Shown here: one piece after another, positions 1-10,668 of the stretch
How positions within the stretch are numbered: position 1 is the first letter of the stretch
Layout of the letters: each line of letters starts with the position of its first letter
From: Sorghum bicolor
Taxonomy: Eukaryota; Streptophyta; Magnoliopsida; Poales; Poaceae
Direction of reading: 5' to 3'
NCBI RefSeq assembly: GCF_000003195.3
Contig: NC_012871.2
Location: 56,845,802-56,909,801, forward strand
DNA: 64,000 bases
Translations under genes and position numbers: made by a program
Notes under the pieces: model-generated
Seen by the model: the letters and a program-made list of their open reading frames with translations, nothing else
The model's database searches: none
Told to the model about the DNA's origin: nothing

Positions 1-624
1 TGGTAAAACAACATTTCACGTAGTCATGGTACATAAAAATGGTGAGGCCTTCATAACATCCTTCTTGTCTTTTTTTATTTTGTTTTCTATTTTCTTCCTT
101 TATCTATTTCTCCTTTAATAACTTTAGTTTTTTTATTTTTCTCCCATCCATCCTGTGTGTCTCGTCCATTTACTACTCGCATGTGACCTGTCCTACTGCC
201 GTGCTCCTACACCTCCTCACTGTTGTATGCCAGGCACGTTCTGTTCGCTTGAACCATAAGCTTTGGTTGAAAGTATTATACTAATTATTATTAAAAAAAT
301 ACTACTAAATAACCGGGACTCATAAACTCAGGAGAATGTGTGTTCCTGCTGCCGCACCTCATCCCATGTGGGCAGAGGAGGGGTATTTGGGGGCTATGCT
401 GCAAGAAAGGATGATAGAACTATGTGAAGATTATTTCTTCAATACCCTCCCGCATTCAGCTCCAATCAACACAAATTGCGGAGCTCCACGCGACAGGGTG
501 AAACCACTCCTGCAGCAACTGACAGCGCTACCAAACATGCCAGATGTGCTCACCTTCCATGCAGGGAACTCACAATTCCACCAGAGGAGATAGAAAAGCA
601 AGTAAAAACTGTTTGCATCTCTAA
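1..624. other. AT-rich intergenic stretch, no gene supported
   Basis: There is no recognisable gene or repeat family here. An open frame at 336-593 (+, 85 codons) has an ordinary composition, but I recognise no domain, and no splice or promoter context supports it. It could be a gene fragment or chance. Confidence 0.5.
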
Positions 625-853
625 GCCCTGTTTAGTTCCAAAAAATTTTCTTTTTGTTTCATCACATCAAATCTTTAGGTGTATGCATGGAGTATTAAAT
701 ATAGATAAAAAATAACTAATTACACAATTTATATGTAATTTTGTGAAACGAATCTTTTGAATCTAATTAGTCCATGATTTGACACTAATTACTAAATAAA
801 ACGAAAATGCTACAGTAGCTAAATCCAAAAAAAATCACGAACTAAACAAGACC
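625..853. repeat. Tourist-like MITE, family A
   Basis: This copy is about 229 bp and flanked by TAA (622-624 and 854-856). The ends read GCCCTGTTTAGTTCC and GAACTAAACAAGACC, an imperfect terminal inverted repeat. The interior carries the family core words (ATTAAATATAGA, GCTACAGTAGC). The 3-bp duplication and GGCCTTGTTTAGTT-type ends fit a PIF/Harbinger-derived MITE. Confidence 0.85.
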
Positions 854-856
854 TAA

Positions 857-1669
857 ATGTTAGGTTTACCTTGGCTAAGATGCTCTGTTTTTGTTGGATA
901 CATCCACATCACACAATATCTGTTTTTAGTCGCCATGGTTCTACTCATCTGTTTGCTTGAACTTATCTGTCGAATCTGTAGCCATTCAACGGTGTTTTTC
1001 TCTCAAATAAATCAGCGAACAATACTTTCAACTATAACTTTTCAGATAAACGAACATACATTATTAAGCTATACTCTCTTCAAACAAAAAAATGCAACCG
1101 CTCAAGGGGCCCATGTAAGGTGAAAGGGTCTGATGTCACCCATGGTCAGCAAGGTCTCTCGTGTTTCAGTTCACCAAAGATTATGAGGGCACATAAACAT
1201 ATCTTTAAAGTTTTTGAGCTACAAGGCTTCACTCTCATAAAGATGAACACTAATAATATTTTATGCCTTACATGAGATCAATATATACTTGAAAGGTTGG
1301 ATGGGAAAAGAGGGTAAAAAGAGGTAGTAGATTGATTTTTGTGTCCAAATTGTGTGTGTTGGACATCTCAATGGGCTGTGGCCCTTATATTAATAAGGAG
1401 GGGGTGGAGTATCCTGCAAGAGGTCGAAAACCCTTTACAAAACACGGGTTAGATTTGAACTGGTCCATAAAAACCGGCCTGGCCTGTTTTCTTGCGGGTC
1501 AGCATAGAAAATGTTTCAAAAATTACAATTAATTCATCCGAACTCCAAAACAAGGTGATCCATATATACTTTTCGATTAGCTCGATGAGAGGAATAAAAT
1601 GGTGCAGCACATTCTTGTGTTTGAGAAAGTTGTGAAAACTGGTCTGGCCAGTTTTGGGAATCATGCTAG
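857..1669. other. Intergenic, no gene supported
   Basis: AT-rich sequence without a recognisable protein or complete repeat. The stretch around 1550-1600 has short words (ATATATACTT, GATAGCTCGA-like) that recur near 4145-4170, so part of it is probably old dispersed repeat. Confidence 0.4.
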
Positions 1670-1913
1670 GGCCTTGTTTAGTTCCGAAAAAAAAATCAGA
1701 TTTCGCTACTGTAGCACTTTCGTTTTTATTTGATAAATATTGTCCAATCATTAACTAACTAGGATCAAAAGATTCGTCTCGCGATTTACAGACAAACTGT
1801 GTAATTAGTTTTTGTTTTCGTTTATATTTAATGCTTCATGCATGTGTCATAAGATTCGATGTGGCAGGAAATCTTAAAACCTTTTTGGATTTCGGGATGA
1901 ACTAAACAAGACC
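1670..1913. repeat. Tourist-like MITE, family A
   Basis: 244 bp with ends GGCCTTGTTTAGTTCC and GAACTAAACAAGACC, flanked by a perfect TAG duplication (1667-1669 and 1914-1916). The interior shows the family core: TACTGTAGCACTTTCG, GATTCGTCTCGCG and TTTAATGCTTCATGC. Confidence 0.9.
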
Positions 1914-1935
1914 TAGATGGTGTCGAATGGGCCAG

Positions 1936-1957
1936 CCCCCCCCCCCCCCCCCCCCCC
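1936..1957 (+). repeat. Homopolymer tract of 22 C
   Basis: An uninterrupted run of 22 cytosines immediately after the MITE at 1670-1913. Such tracts are prone to length errors in sequencing, so the exact number is uncertain. Confidence 0.95.
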
Positions 1958-2200
1958 AACCCTGAAAAGTTGTTTTCTTCTCGTTTGGGCTTCAAATGTG
2001 ATGATCCAAATATGCTTTCTGACCATCTCGACGATAGAAACATGATGACCGAGTCCACTATATATTTTAGAGATTTTTGGGTGTTAACAATAGATAAGCT
2101 AAAAATACTTGAACCACACCGAAGGCATTGGTTTCGAGAGGGAAGAAACAAGCAACGTGGAGCGTTTTTGTGCAGGTGATGAAAAATCAGCCTAGGCTGA

Positions 2201-2626
2201 TTTTTTTTAAAATTACAGAGTACAACACAAACGCTTAAATATGCACGTACACTCACCCATATGAACACACGTACGAACAACTATACTCCTATGAGGGCAC
2301 TCACAATGCAAGACTCTATCACAGAGTCCAAGACAATTAATTATATATTATTTATGATATTTTGCTGATGTGGCAGCATATTTATTGAAGAAAGAGGTAG
2401 AAAAAATAAGACTCCAAGTCTTATTCAGACTCTAAGTCCACATTGTTCAAGATAATAAATAACTTTAGACTCTATGATAGAGTCTGCATTGTGAGTGCCC
2501 TGAGCACCTCCAAAAGACTGAGTCAGTAGATCTCAAGATTCACGAAGTCACCATAGACACCTCATTGTCGACGTAGACATCGTCTACCACCAAAAGCATA
2601 GCGCCGATAAATTCTGAAATAGATCT
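2201..2626. repeat. Dispersed repeat B, copy 1, split by a MITE
   Basis: This sequence matches 33802-34015 through shared words such as CACGAAGTCACCA and TCTACCAC and the ATAGCGCC motif. The match is interrupted at 2295-2500 by a 206-bp MITE. The family is unnamed by me; it looks like a dispersed grass repeat and not a gene. Confidence 0.75.
2295..2500. repeat. Tourist-like MITE, family C, copy 1 (206 bp)
   Basis: Ends GGGCACTCACAATGC and GCATTGTGAGTGCCC form a terminal inverted repeat; sub-terminal ACTCTATCA/TGATAGAGT extends it. It is flanked by TGA (2292-2294 and 2501-2503). A second copy of the same length lies at 37330-37535. The uninterrupted paralogous site at 33890-33900 confirms the insertion point. 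Confidence 0.93.
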
Positions 2627-2880
2627 AGAAACATACGAGCACTTATACCAAATTGAAAATTTAAATGTGATGGACAGATTCCACTACAAAGAACCGAACC
2701 AATTGAAGCCCAGACCGATTTACGAAATTGGCCCATGATAGTTTTGGCTGCCAGCAAAGCACTCACTGCGTAAACTGGCTCGGACAAATTTTGATGTGCT
2801 GTGTCTAATTTGTTGTTTTAACTTGTGTTTTGCTGGCCGGCAGCGGCCGTGTTGTGGGGCACAAACACTCAAGCTCTCTC

Positions 2881-3812
2881 GGTCTATTATTATATTATTA
2901 GGGCAGTCCAATGGGGTATTAATGATGGTTTCTATCTCTATTGAATAACTTACCAACTAAGCAAAATGCGGATGTGGCAGTCTAATAAGTGAGGAAAGAG
3001 AAGAGAAAATGAAGAAATCGTTTCCTATACAAGAAACCACGTCTTCACTAAACCCGATGAACGAAGAAACCACCAGTTCTGCGTTGGGAAGAAACCGCCC
3101 GTGTCTATGTGATGGTCCCGCATGCGTTTGCCTGTGCCGCTGCGCTCGCGTAACCGCCGAGTTCAACCGCACCAACCACGCTTGCTTGCGCTAGCCGCGC
3201 TCACGTAGTTGCATACCCGCATCGCATGCGCCGCCACGCTCATCGTCACTGCTAGCTTGCTTGCTGGCCGCTGCGCACATCCGCACTGCTCGCTTGCCGG
3301 TGCTGCCGCGCTAGCCTACCAGGCAACCAGCCATTGCACACTGCGCTCGCTCACCCGTGCCGGCCGTCGCGCTGGCTTGCCGACTGCTGCGCTCGCTCGC
3401 CCACGCCACCGCTCTTAACGCTGACCGCCGCACTCGATGCTACTCTCTAGCCGAGGTCTAGCTCCACGGTGATGACAGGAGCGAGCACGCAACCCTCCAT
3501 GCTCGTCGTCCATGTGCAGGCTGCTCCATCATGAGGCTTATGTATGCTTGTTGTCCGTGTAGACTGCTATCCTCTATGCTCGTCGTCTAGTCTCCTTTTA
3601 TGCTCGTCATCCACGCAGGCTGCTTCATCATGAGCACGAGCTCACACATGGTGGCTAGGAAAAAGACCATAGAAAGAGAAGCAAAAAAGGCAGCATTTAT
3701 TAGACGAGAAAACCTCTACTGTATGAGATAGTTTCTATAGATAATTTCTTGTTGACGTGGCAACTATAGAAAACGTGTGTAGTTTCGTCCATTGAGACTG
3801 TCTTTACTGTTT
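2881..3812. mobile_element. Candidate Mutator-like element with GC-rich interior
   Basis: The left edge (GGGCAGTCCAATGGGG, then TTTCTAT) and the reverse complement of the right edge (AAGACAGTCTCAATGG, then TTTTCTAT) are similar over about 35 bases. Between them is a strikingly GC-rich core (about 3100-3650) in AT-rich surroundings. This layout fits a MULE that has captured gene sequence. I could not find a clean 9-bp target duplication and recognise no captured domain, so this is tentative. Confidence 0.35.
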
Positions 3813-4186
3813 TTTCATCAAAAGTATCCTTTAGGTTATTCCCACTTGCTAGTTGGTACTCCATCATACATCTGGACGAAGTACAAGTTGCAGGGCTAAT
3901 TTTCCTCTTTCTTGGTTAAAGTCAGGAATCCTAAAGATTTGGGCATCAGAGAATGTGTTTATGGAGATCCATCGCTCAGTCACAGAAAGTTTAGTTTTAT
4001 GCGCAGTGGCATCAATCATACAAGATCAGCTGATTTGGTTAGGATTAAGGTTGTGCATTGCATGAAAAAAAATATTCCGCGTTGATTAAGGTTCCTTTTT
4101 CATCGTGCACGAGACAAAAAGGTGAATAGGAATGTGAAAATCGCATATATACTTCCCGATAGCTCGACGCTTCCGGTGGAAATTAA
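3813..4186. other. Intergenic, nothing recognised
   Basis: AT-rich sequence with no supported gene, RNA gene or complete repeat. Confidence 0.4.
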
Positions 4187-4419
4187 GCCTTATTTAGATC
4201 AAAAAGTTTTTAGATTTTATACTTTCGTTTTTATTTGACAAACATTATCTAATTATAGAGTAACTATGCTTAAAAGATTCGTCTCGTAATTTACAGATAA
4301 ACTGTGTAATTAATTTTTGTTTTCATCTATATTTAATGCTCCATACATGTGCCGTAAAATTCAATGTGATAGAAAATCTTAAAAAAGTTTTTGATTTTTT
4401 AGGTGGACTAAACAAGGCC
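4187..4419. repeat. Tourist-like MITE, family A, diverged
   Basis: Ends GCCTTATTTAGATC and GGACTAAACAAGGCC, with family interior words (GATTCGTCTCGTAATTTACAG, TTTAATGCTCCATAC). No clean target duplication remains. It is the first of three near-contiguous copies in 4187-4910. Confidence 0.8.
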
Positions 4420-4429
4420 TGAGTATCGA

Positions 4430-4672
4430 GGCCTTGTTTACTTCCATCCAAAATCCAAAAAAATTTCAAAATTTTCTGTCACATCGAATCTTTAGATGCA
4501 TGTATGGAGTATTAAATATAAACGAAAATAAAAATTAATTGCACAGTTTGGTCAAAATTTAATAGACGAATCTTTTGAACCTAGTTAATCTATGATTGGA
4601 CAATAATTGTCATAAACAAACGAAAGTGCTACGGTATCGTGAAAAAATTTCGTGATGGAACTAAACATGGCC
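4430..4672. repeat. Tourist-like MITE, family A, opposite orientation
   Basis: 243 bp running opposite to its neighbours, flanked by a perfect CGA duplication (4427-4429 and 4673-4675). Ends are GGCCTTGTTTACTTCC and GGAACTAAACATGGCC. The CGA duplication departs from the TWA preference of classic Tourist elements. Confidence 0.88.
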
Positions 4673-4685
4673 CGAGATTGTTTTA

Positions 4686-4910
4686 GGCCTTGTTTAGTTC
4701 GCAAAAACTTGTGAAAAACGGTACTGTAGCACTTTCGTTTTTATTTGACAAACATTGTCCAATTATAGAGTAACTAGGCTCAAAAGATTCATCTCGCGGT
4801 TTACAGATGAACTGTGCAAATAGTTTTTGTTTTCATGTATATTTAATGTTCCATGCATGTGCCGCAAGATTCGATGTGACGGGGAAAATTTTTGGGAACT
4901 AAACAAGGCC
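4686..4910. repeat. Tourist-like MITE, family A
   Basis: 225 bp with ends GGCCTTGTTTAGTTCG and GGAACTAAACAAGGCC, flanked by a perfect TTA duplication (4683-4685 and 4911-4913). Confidence 0.9.
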
Positions 4911-4913
4911 TTA

Positions 4914-6805
4914 GATATGGAGTCGAAGTCCATGTATGTAGGTCAATTCAGACAGCTGCCACGGTCAGTGGAATTGACGCTACTTATACAGTTGTGCTTG
5001 TGTCCCGCCGTTCCATGATGAAGAGCAAACAGATCAGGTTTCATCAAGGTTAGGCATGCAGAAGGTACTGGCGGTACAATAGATCATCCATCACAGAGGA
5101 CACGAGCTCACGAATTGGTCGTTCTTTCTGGTCCTGAGAAACGACGCATCATGCCATTTATGTGGCCATTGTATGTACTGTCTTGTACTCGTATCAGTAT
5201 CAGTACTGTGCGCTCAGTTATAGGCCATTGAACAGTGATGGATCGGACCTGTTGTTAGGGTCCTGCGATCACCGGCGATTCACCAACTCCAACACCAACG
5301 CCGCCGCCCCCTCAGCTGGTCACATAAACGCTCAGCTTATGTCCAGTTCGATCTACGATCAGCGACATAAACGCTCATGATGGATAGATGCACAGCTTGC
5401 ATCTGTATGACTGTGTGAGCAGACAGCGCTGAGCCTGTCCTCTCTGAATATCGGTGAAAAGAATCTTCTTTCTCTATAATATCTCAGCGGTCGAGCCTAT
5501 ACTACCACAAATCTGCCTGACCTGAGCAACTTGCACGAGTGATGAGTGTTGGGTGATGGAGCTCCTTTCCGCGCACCGGTAACCGTATCTCGTACGAGAT
5601 TAATTCAGTCCAGAAGAAACAGAGCCTTCACCTGGACGGCTTATGTATGGGGGAGAAAGGTTCCAGAGAATCAGTACCATGATTTGTATTCCTTGAATTT
5701 GCTTTGCGATGATTGCCACTCAAATCATGAAAGAAATATACTACTACTACTAGTCTCCTATACTGTATATATATAGCCACCTAGCTAGCTAAGGGACCTG
5801 GAGTACATATATGCAGATTGTGCATCTGTGCAAAACAAGTTTTCGGAAAACCTGGTTCGCTTGTCTTACTCTCTCCGTAAGCTATGATGCCATTTTCACC
5901 AACATTCCACTCTCGGTAGAGAGCTGTAAGATCGTCTTTAAAAAGAAATTTACTCTAGTTATTCTAAGATAAAAAAACAAAGCTTCACCTTTAAATAAGC
6001 GCTACTGCAGCCACATCACACAATGTTTTGTCAGTTGGTGCAAAACATTGTGGGCTATCATTCGCTGCAGAGGCTATCAGTCATTCAGCAGTACGGTGAA
6101 CATATTTTCTATTATGATTTTGCAGCCAAGTGTATGGGGCTGTAAGCAAACAAACAGGCAGGATGTGTTGTTGCTCGGCTACGCCGTGTCCGACGGGCCG
6201 TCAACGATTCCTCGTCCGGTTTGTTAATGTTAACATTATGTATTATTCGTAGTACGACCGTCCTTGGCAGTGTATACGTGCTCAGGCAGCTGGTTCCGCC
6301 GCTTTCTCGGCGCGCGGTTTTCAGCGGCCGGTGCGAGCGAGCGCGCGCACGCGCGCCCTCTGTTTCGTCGGGCACCAAGCAATTCGGCGGCGGCGACCGC
6401 GGGTTCCCTACCTAGGGCGGAAAACGACGGCAGCATGTGCCCCCCCACGGCCGCTAAATTATTTGGCCTGGGCTGGGGCTGGGGCTGGGGCTGGGGGCAC
6501 CTAATCATGCGATCGATGCGCCAACCAATTCCGCGCAGCTTCGACGTGGAAAGGGAGACTCGACTCCTGTCCTGGCACGGTCGAGGGCAGCAGGGGCAGC
6601 CAGCAGGTCGCGTAGGGATGGACCTGGACCGGCCAATTGGCGCCCCGAGATGCATGCACCCGCGCGCACGGTTCCTGTTCCTGAATATGGTTCTTCTCTC
6701 CACCAACGGACCAACACAACGATGGTACCAGCCTACGAAATATGCTATATACTAGCCTACTACTAGTAGTCTAGTACTACCGCCACCCTATTGAACAACC
6801 ACTAA
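4914..6805. other. Intergenic, no gene supported
   Basis: Mixed composition. The part from about 6290 to 6680 is GC-rich and gives overlapping open frames on both strands. These are low-complexity Arg/Ala/Pro/Trp-Gly translations without domains, and I treat them as spurious. A G-rich repeat lies at 6469-6497. Confidence 0.45.
6469..6497 (+). repeat. GGGGCT tandem repeat with G-quadruplex potential
   Basis: Five runs of three to five G are separated by CT on the + strand (GGGCTGGGGCTGGGGCT and on). This matches the usual four-run G-quadruplex pattern. Function is unknown. Confidence 0.85.
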
Positions 6806-7151
6806 GGCCCTGTTTAGTTTCCCACCTAAAAATTTTTCATCCATCCCATCGAATCTTTGGACACATGTATGGAACATTAAATGTAGATAAAAAAATAAAC
6901 TAATTACACAGTTTAGTTGAGAATCGCGAGACGAATCTTTTAAGCCTAGTTACTCCATGATTAGCCTTAAGTGCTACAGTAACCCACATATGCTAATGAC
7001 AGATTAATTATGTTTAATAAATTTGTCTTGCAGTTTCCTGACGAGCTATGTAATTTGTTTTTTTATTAGTTTCTAAAAACCCCTCCCGACATCCTTCCGA
7101 CATATCCGATGTGACATCCAAAAAATTTTCGTTACCAATCTAAACAGGCCC
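6806..7151. repeat. Long variant of Tourist-like MITE family A
   Basis: 346 bp with ends GGCCCTGTTTAGTTTCCC and CTAAACAGGCCC, flanked by TAA (6803-6805 and 7152-7154). The first half shares family A words; the second half (about 6980-7130) is not in the short copies. Confidence 0.85.
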
Positions 7152-7215
7152 TAAAACGGCTGAGAAATGGGTCAGATGGAACGGCCAAACTGTTCATGTT
7201 TCTGCGCTTAAATGA

Positions 7216-7420
7216 GGCCTTGTTCCCCGTCACATCGAATCTTTAATCGCATGCATGGAGCATTAAATATAGACAAAAATAAAACTAACTGCACAGTTTA
7301 TCTGTAATTTGTGAGATGAATCTTTTGAGCCTAGTTACTTCATGATTGGACAATATTTGTCAAATAAAAACGAAATGCTACAGTAGCCAAAAACAAAAAA
7401 ATTTCGAACTAAACAAGGCC
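7216..7420. repeat. Tourist-like MITE, family A, internally deleted
   Basis: 205 bp flanked by a perfect TGA duplication (7213-7215 and 7421-7423). It lacks about 30 bp just inside the left end: GGCCTTGTT is followed directly by CCCCGTCACATCGAATC. Confidence 0.88.
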
Positions 7421-7471
7421 TGAATTTGAATATGTGTACAAGTCGGAATGCAAATGTGAATCAAATATGTA

Positions 7472-7731
7472 CTCCCTCCATCCCAAATTGTAAGTTATTC
7501 CAAGAATCTTAGAAAGTCAAAGCATTTTCATGTTTGACCAAAATTATAGAGAGAAATACTAAAATTTATAACGTAAAGTGAGTATACTATGAAAATATAA
7601 TTAAGTAAGAATCTAATGATATTTAGTTAGTATCATGATAATTATTATTTTATCATATAAATTTGGTCAAACTTAGAAAAGTTTGACTCTCCAAGATTCT
7701 TGGAATGACTTATAATTTGAAATGGAGGGAG
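7472..7731. repeat. Stowaway-like MITE
   Basis: 260 bp with termini CTCCCTCCATCCCAAATTG and its inverted partner ending TGGAGGGAG, flanked by TA. The termini extend into a long imperfect inverted repeat (AAGTTATTCCAAGAATCTT against its complement). The TA target and CTCCCTCC ends are diagnostic of Stowaway (Tc1/mariner-derived). Confidence 0.93.
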
Positions 7732-7733
7732 TA

Positions 7734-8768
7734 GTCATTAGTAGGTCACGAACATTAACGTCAAAGTAATTATTTCTGTTTTTTTTGTGCCTAGGTCCAA
7801 ATCGACTAGAGGCAACAAATTAAAAGATTGGAAACCAAATAAAAAAGATGTGAAGTCCACTTCCAATCCCATCCGATTTAAGTTGAAGAAAGTCCATTCT
7901 GAACCAATCCTATCCGCCCACCACAAGTCCAAGGTTCATGCAACGATCCAACTAAGGGAACAACATAAGACAAAGGATGGTAAGCCAATTGCTACTTATC
8001 CTAATTATTCATGTTGGTCGGTCGGCCCATTTTAAATGTTTTTGTGGTTTTACAAAAATATTTGGGTTTTGGGGCATCACGAAGTTTTTGATGTAACAAA
8101 ATTCATTGTTTTGAAACTACAACATTATTCAAGCTGTAGTCTTTTTGAAGTTCTAAAAACAGCACTCATGTTTCAAAAAAAATAGGTTTTACATATTTCT
8201 ATGTCTTTCATGTGAAATTGAATTATTTCTTGTGAAACTTCAATCTATTCTTTTTCTAAACCACACTCCTGCATGTCTTTGAAACTGTAGGTTCTTGATA
8301 CCACGGTTTCTTAAAACTATATCACCCAAATTAGGCTTGAATGTGTTTCAACCGTCATGAACATGTAGAGACGCGTGAAAGGATGCTAGATTGAGGTGGT
8401 TGGTCACCTTGTTGCTAGCAACCATCGAAAGAGAATGAAACACAACACTACAATTTGCCATGTCGTGGATCTCACTCCAACATGAGCATATTGTATAGAC
8501 TCAAAACCCCTAAAGTCACGCTGGGACATAACAATCTAGAGCGAGTCGATGACAACAATCTAGAGTATGGATTCTCATCAGAGTGATTCATGACCCTTCA
8601 CTACTAAACTAAAACCCACAACGGTATGTCGTCAGATTGTCAAGCACAACGGTATATCCAATTACCTATTTACATATGGATTTCAATTCCATATATACAT
8701 CCAAGTCTACATTTAGTCATCAACAAAGGGAAAGTCCAATTGAGCTTTTGGATTATCTAATCTAAATT
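7734..8768. other. Intergenic, no gene supported
   Basis: AT-rich. An open frame at about 7787-8035 is lysine-rich and unlike any family I know. Nothing else is recognised. Confidence 0.4.
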
Positions 8769-10013
8769 TCCTACCGGAATCCGCATCTTTGCCGAGTGTT
8801 AAATACTTTTGCCGAGTGTTTATTTTCGGGCACTCGGCAAAGAAGCTCTTTGCCGAGTGTAAAAAAAAACACTCGGCAAAGACTTTGCCGAGTGTTTTTT
8901 TGACACTCGGCAAAGAAGACTCTTTGCCGAGTGTATTCTTTTGACACTCGGCAAAGAGCTTCTTTTGCGAGTGTATTCTTTTGACACTCGGCAAAGCGCT
9001 TCTTTGCCGAGTGTCAAAAAATAAACACTCGGCAAAAAAATTTTAAATCGAATTTTGAAGCCCTAAACGAATTCAAATCAAAAAGGTTTTAACTACAAAG
9101 TTGTATAACTTCTCAAGATCTACAACATTTATTTTGATCATTTCTTTATTTGACAAAGCAAAAATAAATTTGTTTGCAAATTTTACATCTCTCTCTTATA
9201 GTTTATGAAATGAAATTACAAGAGAGATATATAAGATTCGCCATGTCAGATAAATATATGACAAAATAACCAAAATAAACTCTGTAGATCTTGAGAAGTT
9301 ATGAAATTTTGTATTTGGCAACCTTTTCATTTGAGTTCATCTTGTCATGCAAAACCGCGTTTTTAATTGAAAATTTTAAAATTTGAATTTTTTAAACAAT
9401 CTCGGATGGAAAAGATCTCTAAATAAACTTTGTAGATCTCAAAAAGTTATGAAACTTTGTAGTTGACAACTTTTTGTTTTGGAATCATCTTGTCATGCAA
9501 AAACTATGTTTGAATTTTTTAAATTTAAAATTCAAAATTTGTAAACGACCTCGAACGGAGAAACTCCCTAAATAAAAATTGTAGATCCTAAAAAGTTATG
9601 AAACTTTGTAGTTGACAACTTTTTGATTTGAAATCATTTAGGACCTTAAATAATCATTTTACACATAATTTGGTATAATATTTGAGGGACCGAAATGCAA
9701 TATAAGCACAAGTCATAGTGTGGTGCAGTGGTTAAGAGCGAGTACACGCGAGCGAGAGGAAATTTCAGAACTTGGCTGGTAAGAAGAGGCCGGTGGGCGG
9801 TGGGCGTTGGCCTCCTGAAAAAAAAGATTTTTTTTCTTTTTTTTTCGGATTTTTTTGAATTTTTTTTGAATTTTTTCGTTTTTATAGCACTCGGCAAAGC
9901 TTTTGTCGAGTGCCAAAAAATAACACTCGGTAAAGACCGCTTTGCCGGCTGAAATTTTGTCGTGTGGTCTTTGTCGAGTGTGGCACTCGGCAAAGCATGG
10001 ATGTCCCGTAGTA
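8769..10013. mobile_element. Short, decayed CACTA (En/Spm-like) element
   Basis: The left end reads CCTACCGGAATCCGCATC, a degraded CACTACCGGAATC terminus, and the right end TCCCGTAGTATG is a degraded inverted CACTAC. Both ends carry arrays of the sub-terminal word TTTGCCGAGTGT and its complement ACACTCGGCAAAG: about a dozen units at 8788-9035 and several at 9888-9996. This is a hallmark of a large grass CACTA group. The 1.25-kb interior has no transposase. Its phrases (CAAAGTTGTATAACTTCTC, GATCTACAAC) recur at 40600-40950 inside another CACTA element. No clean 3-bp target duplication was found. Confidence 0.8.
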
Positions 10014-10514
10014 TGGACCCAAATTTGGTATCAAAAGGATCGAGTAATGAATGAACCTCCGGAACTTCAAAATTCTATTGATGTTTTTTTAACCAAGCAA
10101 ACTTTACCGACAAAATCTTATTTATAGGTCAAGAAACTGGCGATTCGCAAACAAAACCTGGAGCAGAAACCTCTCGCAGGACGAATAATTTAAGGCACGG
10201 GTTTCAGCCCAACGAGACAAAAGAAAACGGGGCTGTAAAGCTCGACTTGCACAATAACAAACAGCTCGCGTAATAACGAGTGAAAGAGCGTTGTCGTGGA
10301 AGCAAACGCCAAAGGTGTCACGCGCGTGAGGCCCACACGTATGCGCCGCGGCGGGCCCGGCACGTGCACGCGCGCGGGGCACCTGGCGCCGAGCTGGGCC
10401 GCGCGCGCTGGACGCGGCCAGGCCGCCCGCAGTGGCCCACGCCGGATCCGCGTCACCCCCCCGTCGTCGCCTACTCGCCTCCAAGCTTGTCCCCCGCAGC
10501 CCGCAGCCGGTAGC

Positions 10515-10560
10515 CGCAGCTAATAAATGCGAGGTGCCCTCCTCCCGCCTCCTCAACGCA
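10515..10560 (+). promoter_or_regulatory. Probable core promoter of the TPP gene
   Basis: A TATA-like CTAATAAATG lies near 10520-10529, with CT-rich sequence after it and a GC-rich upstream stretch at 10318-10510 containing GCACGTGC (G-box-like core). The distance to the ATG at 10669 would give a 5'UTR of about 110-120 bases. Position is inferred. Confidence 0.4.
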
Positions 10561-10668
10561 CTCCACACCAATCATTTCTTTCCAACAAATCTCCAGCCTC
10601 TGCTGCTGCTAATAAACTGATCGATCGCGTTGTTCTTGATAATCATCAGTCGACCGATCGCGATCGGG

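Noticed and set aside
336..593. 85-codon open frame at the left edge
   Set aside because: No domain, no homologue I recognise, no promoter or splice context; listed only as part of the intergenic stretch.
9718..9790. tRNA gene
   Set aside because: A-box only; no cloverleaf and no B box could be drawn.
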